A DNA stretch of 64,000 bases from Propionibacterium acidifaciens DSM 21887. Lineage in GTDB: Bacteria; Actinomycetota; Actinomycetes; Propionibacteriales; Propionibacteriaceae. Shown here one piece after another: positions 55,686-64,000 of the stretch (the first letter of the stretch is position 1; the number at the start of each line of letters is the position of its first letter). Where the stretch lies: assembly GCF_000426605.1 (NCBI RefSeq), contig NZ_AUFR01000012.1, positions 1-64,000 of the forward strand, written 5' to 3'. The notes under the pieces are model-generated. The model saw only the letters and a program-made list of their open reading frames with translations. It had not been told where the DNA came from and made no database searches. The translations under genes and the position numbers were made by a program.

Positions 55686-56105
55686 ATGGTTGAGACTACG
55701 AATCCTGTGTCTGAGATCCCCGAGGAGAGCGCCTGGGGCTACCTCGCCAGCGTCGACGTGGGCCGCATCGCGGTGTTCTCGGACTCCACGCCCGAGATCT
55801 ACCCCGTGAACTTCTGCCTCGACGGCGAGAGCGTCGTCTTCCGCAGCGCCCCCGGCAGCAAGCTCGAGAAGCTCGTGCTCGACTCCCACGTCGCCTTCGA
55901 GGCGGACGGCTGGACCGACGAGGGCGGCTGGAGCGTGCTGGTGCGCGGCACCGCCGCGCTCATCGAGGACGCCGACGAGCTGGCCCGTCTGGCGAAGGCC
56001 CCGCTGCGCCCCTGGGTGCCCACCGTGAAGAGGAACTGGGTGCGCGTGACCCCCACGAGGATCACGGCCCGCCGCTTCGCCTTCGGCCCCGAGCCGCAGG
56101 ACTGA
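55686..56105 (+). CDS. Pyridoxamine 5'-phosphate oxidase-like (FMN-binding split barrel) protein
   Basis: A 139-residue split-barrel flavoprotein-like protein, substrate unknown. It shows VDVGRIAVFSDSTPEIYPVN, VVFRSAPGSKLEKL and VLVRGTAALIED, the pattern of actinobacterial PNPOx/F420-type small proteins. ATG follows TTAGAT by six bases, so it may be leaderless. It diverges from rsmD. Confidence 0.85.
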   Translation: MVETTNPVSEIPEESAWGYLASVDVGRIAVFSDSTPEIYPVNFCLDGESVVFRSAPGSKLEKLVLDSHVAFEADGWTDEGGWSVLVRGTAALIEDADELARLAKAPLRPWVPTVKRNWVRVTPTRITARRFAFGPEPQD

Positions 56106-56161
56106 CGGACCGGGCGGCGGCCGTCGGCCCGCGTCGGGGCCCGGGGCCGTTCGGGGCGCGG

Positions 56162-58426
56162 TCAGTCGCGCTCGAGCCATTCGTCGGCGCTGAGCCCGCG
56201 GCCCCTGCGGAGCATGTCGGCGGGCCCGTCGGGCAGCTCGTCGACGGGGGCGGCCGCGAAGCGCTCGGCGACGGTGCGGGCCCGGGCGATGACGTCGGCG
56301 TCGTCGAGGACGCGCAGCAGCCGCAGGGAGCTGCGCCCGCCGGACTGCTCGGCGCCCAGCACGTCGCCCTCGCGGCGCTGGGCTAGGTCGAGTTCGGCCA
56401 GGGCGAAGCCGTCGCGGGTGGCCGCCACGTCGCGCAGCCGCTGCGCCGCGGGCGTGCGCGGGTCGACGGCGCTCACGAGCAGGCAGATGCCCGGGTGGGC
56501 ACCGCGGCCGATGCGCCCGCGCAGCTGGTGGAGCTGGCTCACGCCGAAGCGATCGGCGTCGAGGACGACCATGGCGCTGGCGTTGGGCACGTCGAGGCCC
56601 ACCTCGATGATCGTCGTCGACACGAGCACGTCGAGTTCGCCGGCGGCGAAGTCCTCCATCGTCGCGGCCTTGAGCTCGGCGCTCTGACGCCCGTGGAGGA
56701 GCCCCAGTCGCAGCCCGGACAGCTCGCCGGCCGCGAGCCTGGCGTGCATCTCCTCGGCGCCGATCATCTCCTCGCCGCCCCGGCCCCCGGATCCCTGGCC
56801 GGGGCCCCCGATGCGCGGGCAGACGACGAAGGCCTGGCGGCCCGCCGAGACCTCCTCGCGCAGGCGGGCCCAGACGCGCCCCAGCCAGCCGGGGTGCTCC
56901 GCGGTGAGGACCGCCGTGGTCTGCACGTCGGCCCGCCCCCCGGGCAAGGACCTCAGGGTGGAGACCTCGAGGTCACCGAAGACCGTCATCGCGACCGAGC
57001 GCGGGATGGGCGTCGCCGTGAGCACGAGCTCGTGGGGGCGCAGCGCGGCGCCCGCGGTGAGCCGGGCCCGCTGCTCGACGCCGAAGCGGTGCTGCTCGTC
57101 GATGACGACAAGGCCGGGCCCGGCGAAGCGGATGTCGTCGCCGAGCAGGGCGTGGGTGCCGACGACGATACCGGCCTCGCCCGAGGCGATCCGGTCGAGG
57201 GCCTCGCGGCGCCGCGCACCGGGCATCGAGCCGGTGAGCAGCTCGACGCCGGTGGCGTGCTCGGCGGCCCCGAGGGTGCCGCCGGAGGCCAGGTCCCCCA
57301 AGAGCGAGACGATCGTGGCGGCGTGCTGGGCGGCGAGCACCTCGGTGGGCGCGAGCAGGATCCCCTGACGTCCGGCGTCGACGGCGGCGAGCATGGCGCG
57401 CAGGGCGACGACCGTCTTGCCGGAGCCGACCTCGCCCTGGAGGAGGCGCTGCATGGGCCGCTCGGAGGCCATGTCGGCCAGGATCTCGGCGCAGACCCGC
57501 TGCTGGCCCTCGGTGAGCTCGAAGGGCAGGCGCGCGTCGAAGACGGCGAGCAGGCCGTCGTCGCGCACGGTGACGGCGGCCGCCGCCTGCGAGGCCGCCT
57601 CGCGGCGGCGGTAGGCCATGGCGAGCTGGAGGCCGAGGGCCTCGTCGAACTTGAGGCGGCGCATGCCGGCGGCGACGTCCTGCTCGGTGCGGGGCTGGTG
57701 GACCATCGTGAAGGCCTCGAGCAGGCCGGGCAGGTCCTCGGCGGTGCGGATCGGCTCGGGCAGGGGGTCGTCGATGCCCGCGAGCATGTCGATCCCCATG
57801 GCGACGCACTCGGCGATCCGCCAGGTCGGCAGGGCGGCGCGCGCCGGGTAGATGCCGATGATCCCGCCCCGGCTGACGACCTGGGCCATCCGGACCTTCT
57901 TCTCGTCGGCGGCCCCGACGATGCGCCCGTCGTCGTCGAGCATGACGAAGTCGGGGTGGCTCATCTGGAGCTCGCCGCGGAACTCGCCGATCCTGCCGAC
58001 GAAGATGCCCCTGGATCCCATCCGGAGCTGCCGGCGCCAGTACTCGACGAGGTGCTTGCGCCCGAAGAAGATGAGGGTGAGGCCGCCGCGGCCGTCGGTG
58101 AGCGTCGCCTCGAGGCGCCAGCGGCGCGGATCGCCCCGGAACGGCTGGGCGCCGACCGCAGCGACCTCGGCCAGGACGGCCGCGCGCTCCCCCGGCAGGA
58201 GCGCGCCGAGATCGCTGCGCTGGGTGCCGCTGAGGTAGTCGCGCGGCGTGTAGTGCATAAGCTCGTCGAGCGTGCGCACGCCGACGGCGTCGAAGGCCTT
58301 GGCGGTCCTCGCCCCGAAGGCGCCCGACAGAGGCTCGGCCAGGCGCCGGTAGGCGCGCGTGCGGTACGGGCTCGCCACCCGCCCGGCGAGTGGGGCCCGA
58401 CCCGATGTTCCCTCTTCTGCGACCAC
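56162..58426 (-). CDS. recG: ATP-dependent DNA helicase RecG
   Basis: Reverses stalled replication forks and remodels Holliday junctions. The 754-residue protein has the N-terminal wedge domain (OB fold), helicase motif I GEVGSGKTVVAL, a DExx motif IDEQHRFGVEQ, motif III TATPIPRS and motif VI QLRGRIGRGAHPG. Length is typical. The GTG start lacks a ribosome-binding site and follows TAGTCT by six bases. It ends 56 bases from the converging FMN-barrel gene. Confidence 0.96.
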   Translation of the reverse strand: MVAEEGTSGRAPLAGRVASPYRTRAYRRLAEPLSGAFGARTAKAFDAVGVRTLDELMHYTPRDYLSGTQRSDLGALLPGERAAVLAEVAAVGAQPFRGDPRRWRLEATLTDGRGGLTLIFFGRKHLVEYWRRQLRMGSRGIFVGRIGEFRGELQMSHPDFVMLDDDGRIVGAADEKKVRMAQVVSRGGIIGIYPARAALPTWRIAECVAMGIDMLAGIDDPLPEPIRTAEDLPGLLEAFTMVHQPRTEQDVAAGMRRLKFDEALGLQLAMAYRRREAASQAAAAVTVRDDGLLAVFDARLPFELTEGQQRVCAEILADMASERPMQRLLQGEVGSGKTVVALRAMLAAVDAGRQGILLAPTEVLAAQHAATIVSLLGDLASGGTLGAAEHATGVELLTGSMPGARRREALDRIASGEAGIVVGTHALLGDDIRFAGPGLVVIDEQHRFGVEQRARLTAGAALRPHELVLTATPIPRSVAMTVFGDLEVSTLRSLPGGRADVQTTAVLTAEHPGWLGRVWARLREEVSAGRQAFVVCPRIGGPGQGSGGRGGEEMIGAEEMHARLAAGELSGLRLGLLHGRQSAELKAATMEDFAAGELDVLVSTTIIEVGLDVPNASAMVVLDADRFGVSQLHQLRGRIGRGAHPGICLLVSAVDPRTPAAQRLRDVAATRDGFALAELDLAQRREGDVLGAEQSGGRSSLRLLRVLDDADVIARARTVAERFAAAPVDELPDGPADMLRRGRGLSADEWLERD

Positions 58427-58432
58427 GATCCG

Positions 58433-58438
58433 AGACTA
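58433..58438 (-). promoter_or_regulatory. recG -10 box (leaderless)
   Basis: TAGTCT on the minus strand, then CGGATC, then GTG. Confidence 0.5.
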
Positions 58439-58504
58439 GTGGGGCTCGCCGACGATTCTCGGCGCCGACCGGCCCGGACGGGGCACGGGGAACGGGCCCG
58501 GACA

Positions 58505-58542
58505 GCACCGAGCCCGCCCACGACGGTGGGCGGGCTCGGTGC
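58505..58542 (-). terminator. Terminator after rpmB
   Basis: A 17-bp perfect stem (GCACCGAGCCCGCCCAC and complement) with a 4-base loop lies 13 bases past the rpmB stop. No T tract follows, as is common in GC-rich actinobacteria. Confidence 0.7.
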
Positions 58543-58555
58543 GAGGACCACGCGC

Positions 58556-58741
58556 TCAGCGGCTGACCTTGCCGGCCTTCAGGCAGGAGACGCAGACGTT
58601 CAGGCGCTTCGCCGTGCCGTCGACGACGGCGTGGACGCGCTGGATGTTCGGATTCCAGCGACGGTTCGTCTTCTTCTTCGACCACGGCACGTTGTGCCCG
58701 AAGCCGGGACCCTTGCCGCAGATCTCGCACACGGCAGCCAT
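58556..58741 (-). CDS. rpmB: 50S ribosomal protein L28
   Basis: A 61-residue protein of the zinc-binding type: CEICGKGPGFGHNVPWSKKK at the start and CVSCLKAGKV at the end give four cysteines. AAGGAG lies seven bases before the ATG. An upstream in-frame extension is not credible. It stands alone between recG and rnj. Confidence 0.97.
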   Translation of the reverse strand: MAAVCEICGKGPGFGHNVPWSKKKTNRRWNPNIQRVHAVVDGTAKRLNVCVSCLKAGKVSR

Positions 58742-58871
58742 GGCGACTCCTTGACCTCTTCGACGACTGTGAACGGCGCCCGAGGGGGCGCAGCCCCGCA
58801 AGTTTATCCTCCTGCCCGAGCGTTCCCCAAATCAGACGGGGCCGGCGCGGGGGCGGCCGGGGGACGGCGGC

Positions 58872-60557
58872 TCAGACCGCGATGACGACCGGGACGATCA
58901 TCGGGCGGCGCCGGTAGGTGCTCGACACCCACTGGCCCACCGTGCGGCGGACCACCTGCTGGAGGCGGTGCTCGTCGTCCACGCCCTCGTCGAGCGCCGT
59001 GACCAGGGCCCGCGAGATCTTCTCGGTGACGTCGTCGAAGATCGCGGGCGCCTCGAGGAAACCGCGCGCCGAGACGTCGGGGCCGGCCACGAGCTCGCCC
59101 TCGCGCAGGTCGACCGCGGCGACGATCGAGATGAAGCCCTCCTCACCGAGGATGCGCCGGTCGGTGAGGCTCGACTCCGAGACGTCGCCGACGGTCGAGC
59201 CGTCGACGAAGATGTACGAGGCGTCGACGCGTCCGACCCTCCGGGCCACCCCGTCGTGCAGGTCGATGACGTCCCCGTCGTGGGCGACGATGGCGCGCTC
59301 GCGCGGCACGCCGGTGGCGACGGCCAGCTCGGCGTTGGCGACGAGGTGGCGCTCCTCGCCGTGGACCGGCATGACGTTGCCCGGCCGGACGATGTTGTAC
59401 AGGTAGAGCAGCTCGCCCGAGGCCGAGTGGCCCGAGACGTGAACGAAGGCGTTGCCGCGGTGGACGACCCGGGCGCCCAGGCGGGTGAGGCCGTTGACGA
59501 CGCGGTAGACGGAGTTCTCGTTGCCGGGGATGAGCGAGCTGGCGAACAGCACGGTGTCGCCGGGGTTGATGCCGATGGCCGGGTGGTCGCGGTTGGCGAT
59601 GCGGCTCAGGACGGCCAGCGGTTCGCCCTGGGAGCCGGTGCAGACCACCACGACCTCGTCATCGGGGTGGTCGTTGAGCTCGGACAGCTCGATGAGGATG
59701 CCGCCGGGCACGTGGAGGTAGCCGAGCTCGCGGGCGACGGCCATGTTTCGGACCATGGAGCGTCCGACGTAGCAGACCTTGCGGCCGTGCTCGGCGGCCA
59801 GGTCGAGGATCTCCTGGACGCGGTGGACGTGCGAGGCGAAGCAGGCGACGACGAGCTTGCGCCCGGCCTCGGCGAAGACGCGCTCCAGGTTCGGCAGGAT
59901 GTCGCGCTCGAGCGGCGTGAAGCCCTTGACCTCGGCGTTCGTCGAGTCGGCCATGAGCAGGTCGATGCCCTCCTCCCCGGCCCGGGCGAAGCCGCGCAGG
60001 TCGGTGATGCGCCCGTCGAGCGGCAGCTGGTCCATCTTGAAGTCACCGGTGTGCAGGACCGAGCCGGCCGGGGTGCGGATGACGACGGCCAGGGCGTCGG
60101 GGATCGAGTGGGTGACGGCGTAGAACTCGAGGCCGAACTCGCCGAGGGCGATCCGCTCCCCCTCGGCGACGGCGTGCAGCGCGCAGTCGCGCAGGCGGTG
60201 CTCGCGCAGTTTCGCCTCGACGAAGGCGAGGGTCAGACGGCTGCCGTAGACGGGGATGTCCGGGCGCTGGCGCAGCAGATAGGGCACCCCGCCGATGTGG
60301 TCCTCGTGCCCGTGGGTGAGCACCAGCGCCACCACGTCGTCGAGGCGGTCGGCGAGCTGGTCCAGGCCCGGGAGGATCAGGTCGACGCCGGGCTGGCTCT
60401 CCTCGGGGAAGAGCACGCCGCAGTCGACGACGAGGATCTTCCCGTTGAGCTCGAAACAGGTCATGTTGCGCCCCACATCGCCGAGACCGCCGAGCGGGGT
60501 GACGCGCAGGGTGTCGGGCTTCAGCTGGGGAGGGGTCTTCAAACCGTCGTGTGCCAC
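58872..60557 (-). CDS. rnj: Ribonuclease J
   Basis: Metallo-beta-lactamase-fold exo/endoribonuclease for mRNA and rRNA processing, 561 residues. It has the metal motif THGHEDHIGG near residue 83, the beta-CASP domain with STNAEVKGFTPLE and VHRVQEILDLA, HVSGHSASGEL, and a C-terminal dimer domain. GTG 60557 fits the family length; TAGGCT ends seven bases upstream and there is no ribosome-binding site. Further in-frame sequence upstream runs into the divergent gene and is rejected. Confidence 0.95.
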   Translation of the reverse strand: MAHDGLKTPPQLKPDTLRVTPLGGLGDVGRNMTCFELNGKILVVDCGVLFPEESQPGVDLILPGLDQLADRLDDVVALVLTHGHEDHIGGVPYLLRQRPDIPVYGSRLTLAFVEAKLREHRLRDCALHAVAEGERIALGEFGLEFYAVTHSIPDALAVVIRTPAGSVLHTGDFKMDQLPLDGRITDLRGFARAGEEGIDLLMADSTNAEVKGFTPLERDILPNLERVFAEAGRKLVVACFASHVHRVQEILDLAAEHGRKVCYVGRSMVRNMAVARELGYLHVPGGILIELSELNDHPDDEVVVVCTGSQGEPLAVLSRIANRDHPAIGINPGDTVLFASSLIPGNENSVYRVVNGLTRLGARVVHRGNAFVHVSGHSASGELLYLYNIVRPGNVMPVHGEERHLVANAELAVATGVPRERAIVAHDGDVIDLHDGVARRVGRVDASYIFVDGSTVGDVSESSLTDRRILGEEGFISIVAAVDLREGELVAGPDVSARGFLEAPAIFDDVTEKISRALVTALDEGVDDEHRLQQVVRRTVGQWVSSTYRRRPMIVPVVIAV

Positions 60558-60564
60558 GGGGGAC

Positions 60565-60570
60565 AGCCTA
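60565..60570 (-). promoter_or_regulatory. rnj -10 box (leaderless)
   Basis: TAGGCT on the minus strand, seven bases, then GTG; mirror-image arrangement to the neighbouring GNAT gene. Confidence 0.5.
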
Positions 60571-60606
60571 GCGGCCCGCCGGTCACGGGCCGGCGCGCCG
60601 CGGCCA

Positions 60607-60612
60607 TAGACT
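60607..60612 (+). promoter_or_regulatory. GNAT gene -10 box (leaderless)
   Basis: TAGACT, seven bases, then GTG on the plus strand. The two -10 boxes of this divergent pair are only 36 bases apart, so the promoters must compete or share regulators. Confidence 0.5.
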
Positions 60613-60619
60613 GTGAACC

Positions 60620-61234
60620 GTGAGCGAGCATCCTCATGAGGGGGCCGCCCGGGACGGGCGCGAGGACGCGGACAGCGCCGGGCGCGCACCGGGGGGCGCC
60701 CGGCGGCGCAGTCCCCACGGCCCCGAGCCGGGATTCGTCCGGCTCGCCATGGCCGACGAGGCCGGGCGCATCGCGGACCTCCAGACGGGCGCCTGGGCGC
60801 GGGCCGGACTGGCCGGGCATTTGCCCGGGCCCGCGGCCATGACCGCCAGGTGGCTGTCGGCGATCACCGCTCCCCCGCTCGCGAGCTGCCGGGTGCTCGT
60901 CTCGACGACCCCCGACCGTCGGACGCTGACCGGTTTCGCCGCCATCGGCCCTAGCGAGGACCCTGATGCCGGGCCCGCCGACGCGGTCGTCGGCGAGTTC
61001 GTCGTCGGGCGCACCGGGCGCGGCCACGGCTCGCGCCTGCTCAACGCGGTCGTCGACACAATGCGGGCCGACGGCTTCGAGCGCGCCACGTGGTGGGTCG
61101 GCAGCACCGACGACGCGCTGCGCTCCTTCCTCGCCGGCAGCGGCTGGGCGCCCGACGGGGCGCACCGCGAGATCGGCACCGAGGACGGCTCGGCGGTCCT
61201 GCGCCAGGTGCGCCTCCACACGGGCCTGGGCTGA
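60620..61234 (+). CDS. GNAT family N-acetyltransferase
   Basis: A 204-residue protein with an acidic/Gly-rich N-terminus of about 40 residues and a GNAT domain: FVRLAMADEAGRIADLQTGAW, AVVGEFVVGRTGRGHGSRLL (acetyl-CoA binding R/Q-x-x-G-x-G/A pattern RTGRGHGSRLL) and FLAGSGWAPDGAHREI. Substrate unknown. It diverges from rnj with a presumed leaderless GTG start. Confidence 0.85.
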   Translation: MSEHPHEGAARDGREDADSAGRAPGGARRRSPHGPEPGFVRLAMADEAGRIADLQTGAWARAGLAGHLPGPAAMTARWLSAITAPPLASCRVLVSTTPDRRTLTGFAAIGPSEDPDAGPADAVVGEFVVGRTGRGHGSRLLNAVVDTMRADGFERATWWVGSTDDALRSFLAGSGWAPDGAHREIGTEDGSAVLRQVRLHTGLG

Positions 61235-61642
61235 GGCCCGGCCGAGCCCGGGGCGTGCGCCGCGCCATGGGCCCCTGGTTCCGGGGAGGGCCCGCCGGAT
61301 TCTTCGCCGAACCGTCCACCGTTGCCGGATGCGGTTGCCCGGGGCTTGCCACGACACTTACGGGCGTCCTGGCCGGCGTGTTGGCGTCCCTGCGCGTCGG
61401 CCCGGGAGCGCGCCACCGGCAACTCCGTGCACGCGTCCGCGGGCCGCATCACGGGCAGCGCACCGCCGCCGTCTGCGCGGCCACTGGCGAGTCGCCGTCC
61501 CGAGCACACCGTCGCGCGCGTCTCCCCGGGACCGCGCTCCCGCGGATGCGTCCCCATCACCCGCTCCCTGTCGGTGGCCGTGGCCGGCTCGACCGCGCTC
61601 CCGCGCGTGTGTCCCCATCACGAAGAAAGAGCTGTTCCCCGC
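61235..61642. other. Geneless gap with 31-bp imperfect direct repeat
   Basis: No credible gene. Two copies of GACCGCGCTCCCGCG plus TGnGTCCCCATCAC (61530-61560 and 61591-61621) are 61 bases apart and differ at only a few positions. The second copy ends 21 bases before the ATG of the MFS pseudogene, so they may be operators of its old promoter or a small duplication. Confidence 0.5.
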
Positions 61643-63188
61643 ATGTCCCCTCACGCACGAGCCGCAGCGCCGCCGCGGTGACCGCCGTCGTGGCCGCCCG
61701 CCACGACCTTCCTCGCCACCTTCAACGAGACCCTCCTCAACGTGGTCCTGACCCCGATGATGCACGACCCGGGCGTCGGCTCGGGCGCCATCGGCTGGGT
61801 CACCACCGCCTGCATACCCGCCGCCGCGATCATGGTGCCCGTCACCGGCCTCCTCCACCGCTCGGTGCGCACGCACCGGCTCCTCCTGTGCGCCCTGGGC
61901 CTGCTCTGCTGGCCGGCACGGTTCTCGGCGCGCTCGCCCCGAACCTCGTCGTCGTGCTCGTCCCCGCATCGTGCAGGCCCTCGGCACCGCATCGTGCAGG
62001 CCCTCGGCACCGGCATGGTCGTGCCGATCGGCATGAACCTCACACTGACGGTCTCGACGCCCGAGAGGCTCGGCACCACGATGGGCATCGTCTCGGCGAT
62101 GACGACCCTCGGCCCGTCCTCCGGCCCGATCGTCGCCGGCGCGATCCTCCGGCTCGGCGACCGGCACCTGCTCTTCGCCCTCTTCGCCGTGCTCGTCGCG
62201 GCGGCCTGGGTCGCCGCCCTCGTCTGCGTCGGCGACGAGGCCGAGATCACCCGTCCGAGGCTGGACGCGGCCTCCACCGCGCTCATCTCGCTGGCCCTCG
62301 TCGGCGTCCTCCACGGCATCTCGACGATCTTCACCGGCCCCGTGCCCGTCGCCGTCGTCCCCCTGCTCATCGCCCTGGCCCGCCCCGGCCGCCTTCGTCC
62401 TGCGCCAGGGCCGCATCGCCGAGCCGCTGATCGACCTGCGGCCCCTGCGCACCAGGAGCTTCGCCCTCGGCCTGGCCGTCATCGTCCTCACGCTCATGAT
62501 CGTCTTCTCGATGACCATCGTCCTGCCGATGTTCCTGCAGAGCGCGCTGGGCCTCTCGCCCCTCGGAGCGGCCGGCACGCTGCTGCCGGCCTGCATCCTG
62601 TCGTGCGTCCTGTCCCCGGTCGCCGGCGGGCTCTACGATCGGTTCGGTCTGCGCGTCTTTCTCCCGATCGCCCTCGCGGTCGTCGTGGTCTTTTCACCGG
62701 CGCCCTGTCGAGGGCTGGACGGGAGCGCCGACCCCTGGCTCGTCATGGCCTGCTGCGCCCCGGTCATCGCCGGCACCGCCTTCACGATGGGTCCGGCGCA
62801 GACCTTCGCGCTGGCCGGCCTGGAGCGCCCGATGCACCCGCACGGCACGACGATCGTCTCGACCTGCTTCCAGACCGCAGGCTGCATCGGCTCCTCGCTG
62901 CTCCTGGGCGTCCTCTCGGGCATCCAGGCGAGCCGCCTCGCGGCGGGCGACCCGATGAGCGCCGCCACCGCGTCCGACTTCCGCACCGCGGCCCTGGTCG
63001 CCGTCGGCGTCGCCGTCACCGCCCTGGCGCTCTCGTTCGCCCTGGCCGGCGTCGAGCGCTCGCGGCGCACCGGGCTCCGGGTCCGGGTCGAGCCCCAACC
63101 CGGCCGTGAGCGCATCCCGGCCGACGAGCGCACCGCCTCCGCCGACGGGAGCGCTGCCGTCGGCGGCGAGAGCGTCGTCCTCGACTGA
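61643..63188 (+). pseudogene. DHA2-type MFS drug/H+ antiporter, frameshifted
   Basis: Homology to EmrB/QacA-type 14-helix exporters is clear but spread over different frames: TFLATFNETLLNVVLTPMMH then WVTTACIPAAAIMVPVTGLL in one frame; LAGTVLGALAPNLVVVL in another; VQALGTGMVVPIGMNLTLTV and SAMTTLGPSSGPIVAGAI back in the first; IDLRPLRTRSFALGLAVIVL through SLLLGVLSGIQASRL in a third. At least four indels are needed, one being a 23-bp tandem duplication at 61966-62011. A sequencing error in several places is the alternative, but neighbours are intact. Confidence 0.85.
61966..62011. repeat. 23-bp perfect tandem duplication in the MFS gene
   Basis: Bases 61966-61988 and 61989-62011 are identical; the unit begins GCATCGTGCAGGCCCTCGG and encodes the conserved IVQALGT motif once per copy. 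The extra copy shifts the frame by two. Confidence 0.9.
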
Positions 63189-63251
63189 GTCTCCGCGGGC
63201 CCGTCCGCCAGGCCCGCGGATCTGCTCGGCCACGGCCTGACGGGCCGGATG

Positions 63252-63989
63252 TCAGGCGCCTGACACCGAGCCCGCCGGGTCCCCGTCCCGGGCCCCGTCG
63301 TCGAGGATCTCGTCGATCAGGGCCCGGACATGGATCTCGCCGGTGTCCAGGCAGGGCACCGGCGAATTCCCGTCGCCCAACGCCAGCGGCAGCTCCGTGC
63401 AGCCGAGCACCACGGCCTCGATGCCGGCCCGCCGCCGGAGGCCGGCGACGATCGCGCACAGCTCGTCGACCGTCTCCGGCCGGACGACGCCCAGCTCGAG
63501 CTCGTCGGAGATGCGGGCCTGGATGAGCTCCTGCTCGTCGGCGTCGGGGCGCACGACGGTGATGCCCGCCCGCTCGAAGGGCTCGGCGAAGAACTCCTCG
63601 CGCATGGTGAAGATCGTGCCGAGCAGGCCGACGCGGCCCAGCCCGCGGCGCTGCGCCTCGGCGCGGGCGGCTTCGACGATGCTGACCAGCGGCAGTGGGG
63701 AGCGCTCCTGCAGGCGGCCGAGGACGATGTGCGGCGTGTTGGCGCTCAGCGCAGCGAAGTCCGCGCCAGCGGCGGCCAGGGCGTCGAGACCGTCGCCCAG
63801 GTAGTCGACCAGCTCGTCGAAGCGGCGGCCCTCGCACAGCTCGAGCACCCGGTAGACGTCGAGGCTCTCGATCGTCATCGGCGGGAAGACGCGCTCCCCC
63901 ATGCGTTCCTGCACCCCGAAGACGATGCCGCGGTAGTAGGGGATGGTCGACTCCGGGCCGATGCCGCCGATGAGTCCGAGCTTGCGCAT
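63252..63989 (-). CDS. Aspartate/glutamate racemase family protein
   Basis: PLP-independent two-cysteine-type racemase fold, 245 residues. It starts MRKLGLIGGIGPESTIPYYR, has LSANTPHIVL where the first catalytic residue (usually cysteine or here threonine in ANTPH) lies, and VVLGCTELPLAL with the second cysteine. Replacement of the first cysteine by Thr is typical of the AspR/YgeA-like subgroup that often racemises other amino acids. GGGAGGA precedes the ATG, four bases away. It converges with the MFS pseudogene. Confidence 0.88.
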   Translation of the reverse strand: MRKLGLIGGIGPESTIPYYRGIVFGVQERMGERVFPPMTIESLDVYRVLELCEGRRFDELVDYLGDGLDALAAAGADFAALSANTPHIVLGRLQERSPLPLVSIVEAARAEAQRRGLGRVGLLGTIFTMREEFFAEPFERAGITVVRPDADEQELIQARISDELELGVVRPETVDELCAIVAGLRRRAGIEAVVLGCTELPLALGDGNSPVPCLDTGEIHVRALIDEILDDGARDGDPAGSVSGA

Positions 63990-64000
63990 GAGTTCCTCCC

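Overview
The window is about 70% GC, densely coded and clearly actinobacterial. It encodes the mycothiol enzyme MshC, DUF2469, an RNase J and a B12-regulated importer, and many genes start with GTG. The first 100 bases are the 5' end of a 16S rRNA gene on the minus strand; its first variable loop resembles Propionibacteriaceae (inference from memory, not a search). Almost all recognised genes are housekeeping.

Layout. 1-670: 16S start, leader and two tandem rrn promoters. 670-8625: tyrS, argH and the arginine operon argCJBD-argR, with a double ARG box before argC; argF and argG are missing from the cluster. 8690-9904: alaA, divergent. 9930-16900: a six-gene minus-strand operon (two permeases, a lipoprotein binding protein, two ATPases, a MATE exporter) headed by a clear cobalamin riboswitch; this is the most interesting system here and looks like a cobalt, nickel or corrinoid-related uptake unit. 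17034-23330: infC-rpmI-rplT-trmH-like-small ORF-pheS-pheT, with infC apparently starting at ATC behind an attenuator-like hairpin. 23438-30383: a small membrane protein, hisE-hisG, ftsH, mshC, an aldo/keto reductase and a DUF5703-type protein. 30573-31394: tRNA-Leu(GAG) followed by a geneless, lower-GC stretch. 31395-34009: uppP, a NifX/NifB-like small protein and a TrpB2-type synthase.

34447-42078: rpsP-khpA-rimM-trmD, then rplS-lepB-rnhB-DUF2469, then yraN-comM-dprA, all minus strand. 42277-51312: a Pro/Ala-rich membrane protein, an amidohydrolase, ffh, ftsY, an easily missed 57-residue membrane protein and smc. 51353-55607: GtrA-like, mutM, rnc, rpmF, DUF177, coaD and rsmD. 55686-60557: FMN-barrel protein, recG, rpmB, rnj. 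60620-63989: GNAT acetyltransferase, a frameshifted DHA2-type MFS pseudogene carrying a 23-bp tandem duplication, and an aspartate/glutamate racemase family gene.

Two genome-style themes recur. Many genes overlap by ATGA or GTGA, implying translational coupling. At least nine genes have no Shine-Dalgarno but have a TAnnnT -10 element exactly 6-7 bases before the start codon, the geometry of leaderless mRNAs. Function statements come from recognising family motifs by eye; nothing was searched or computed.
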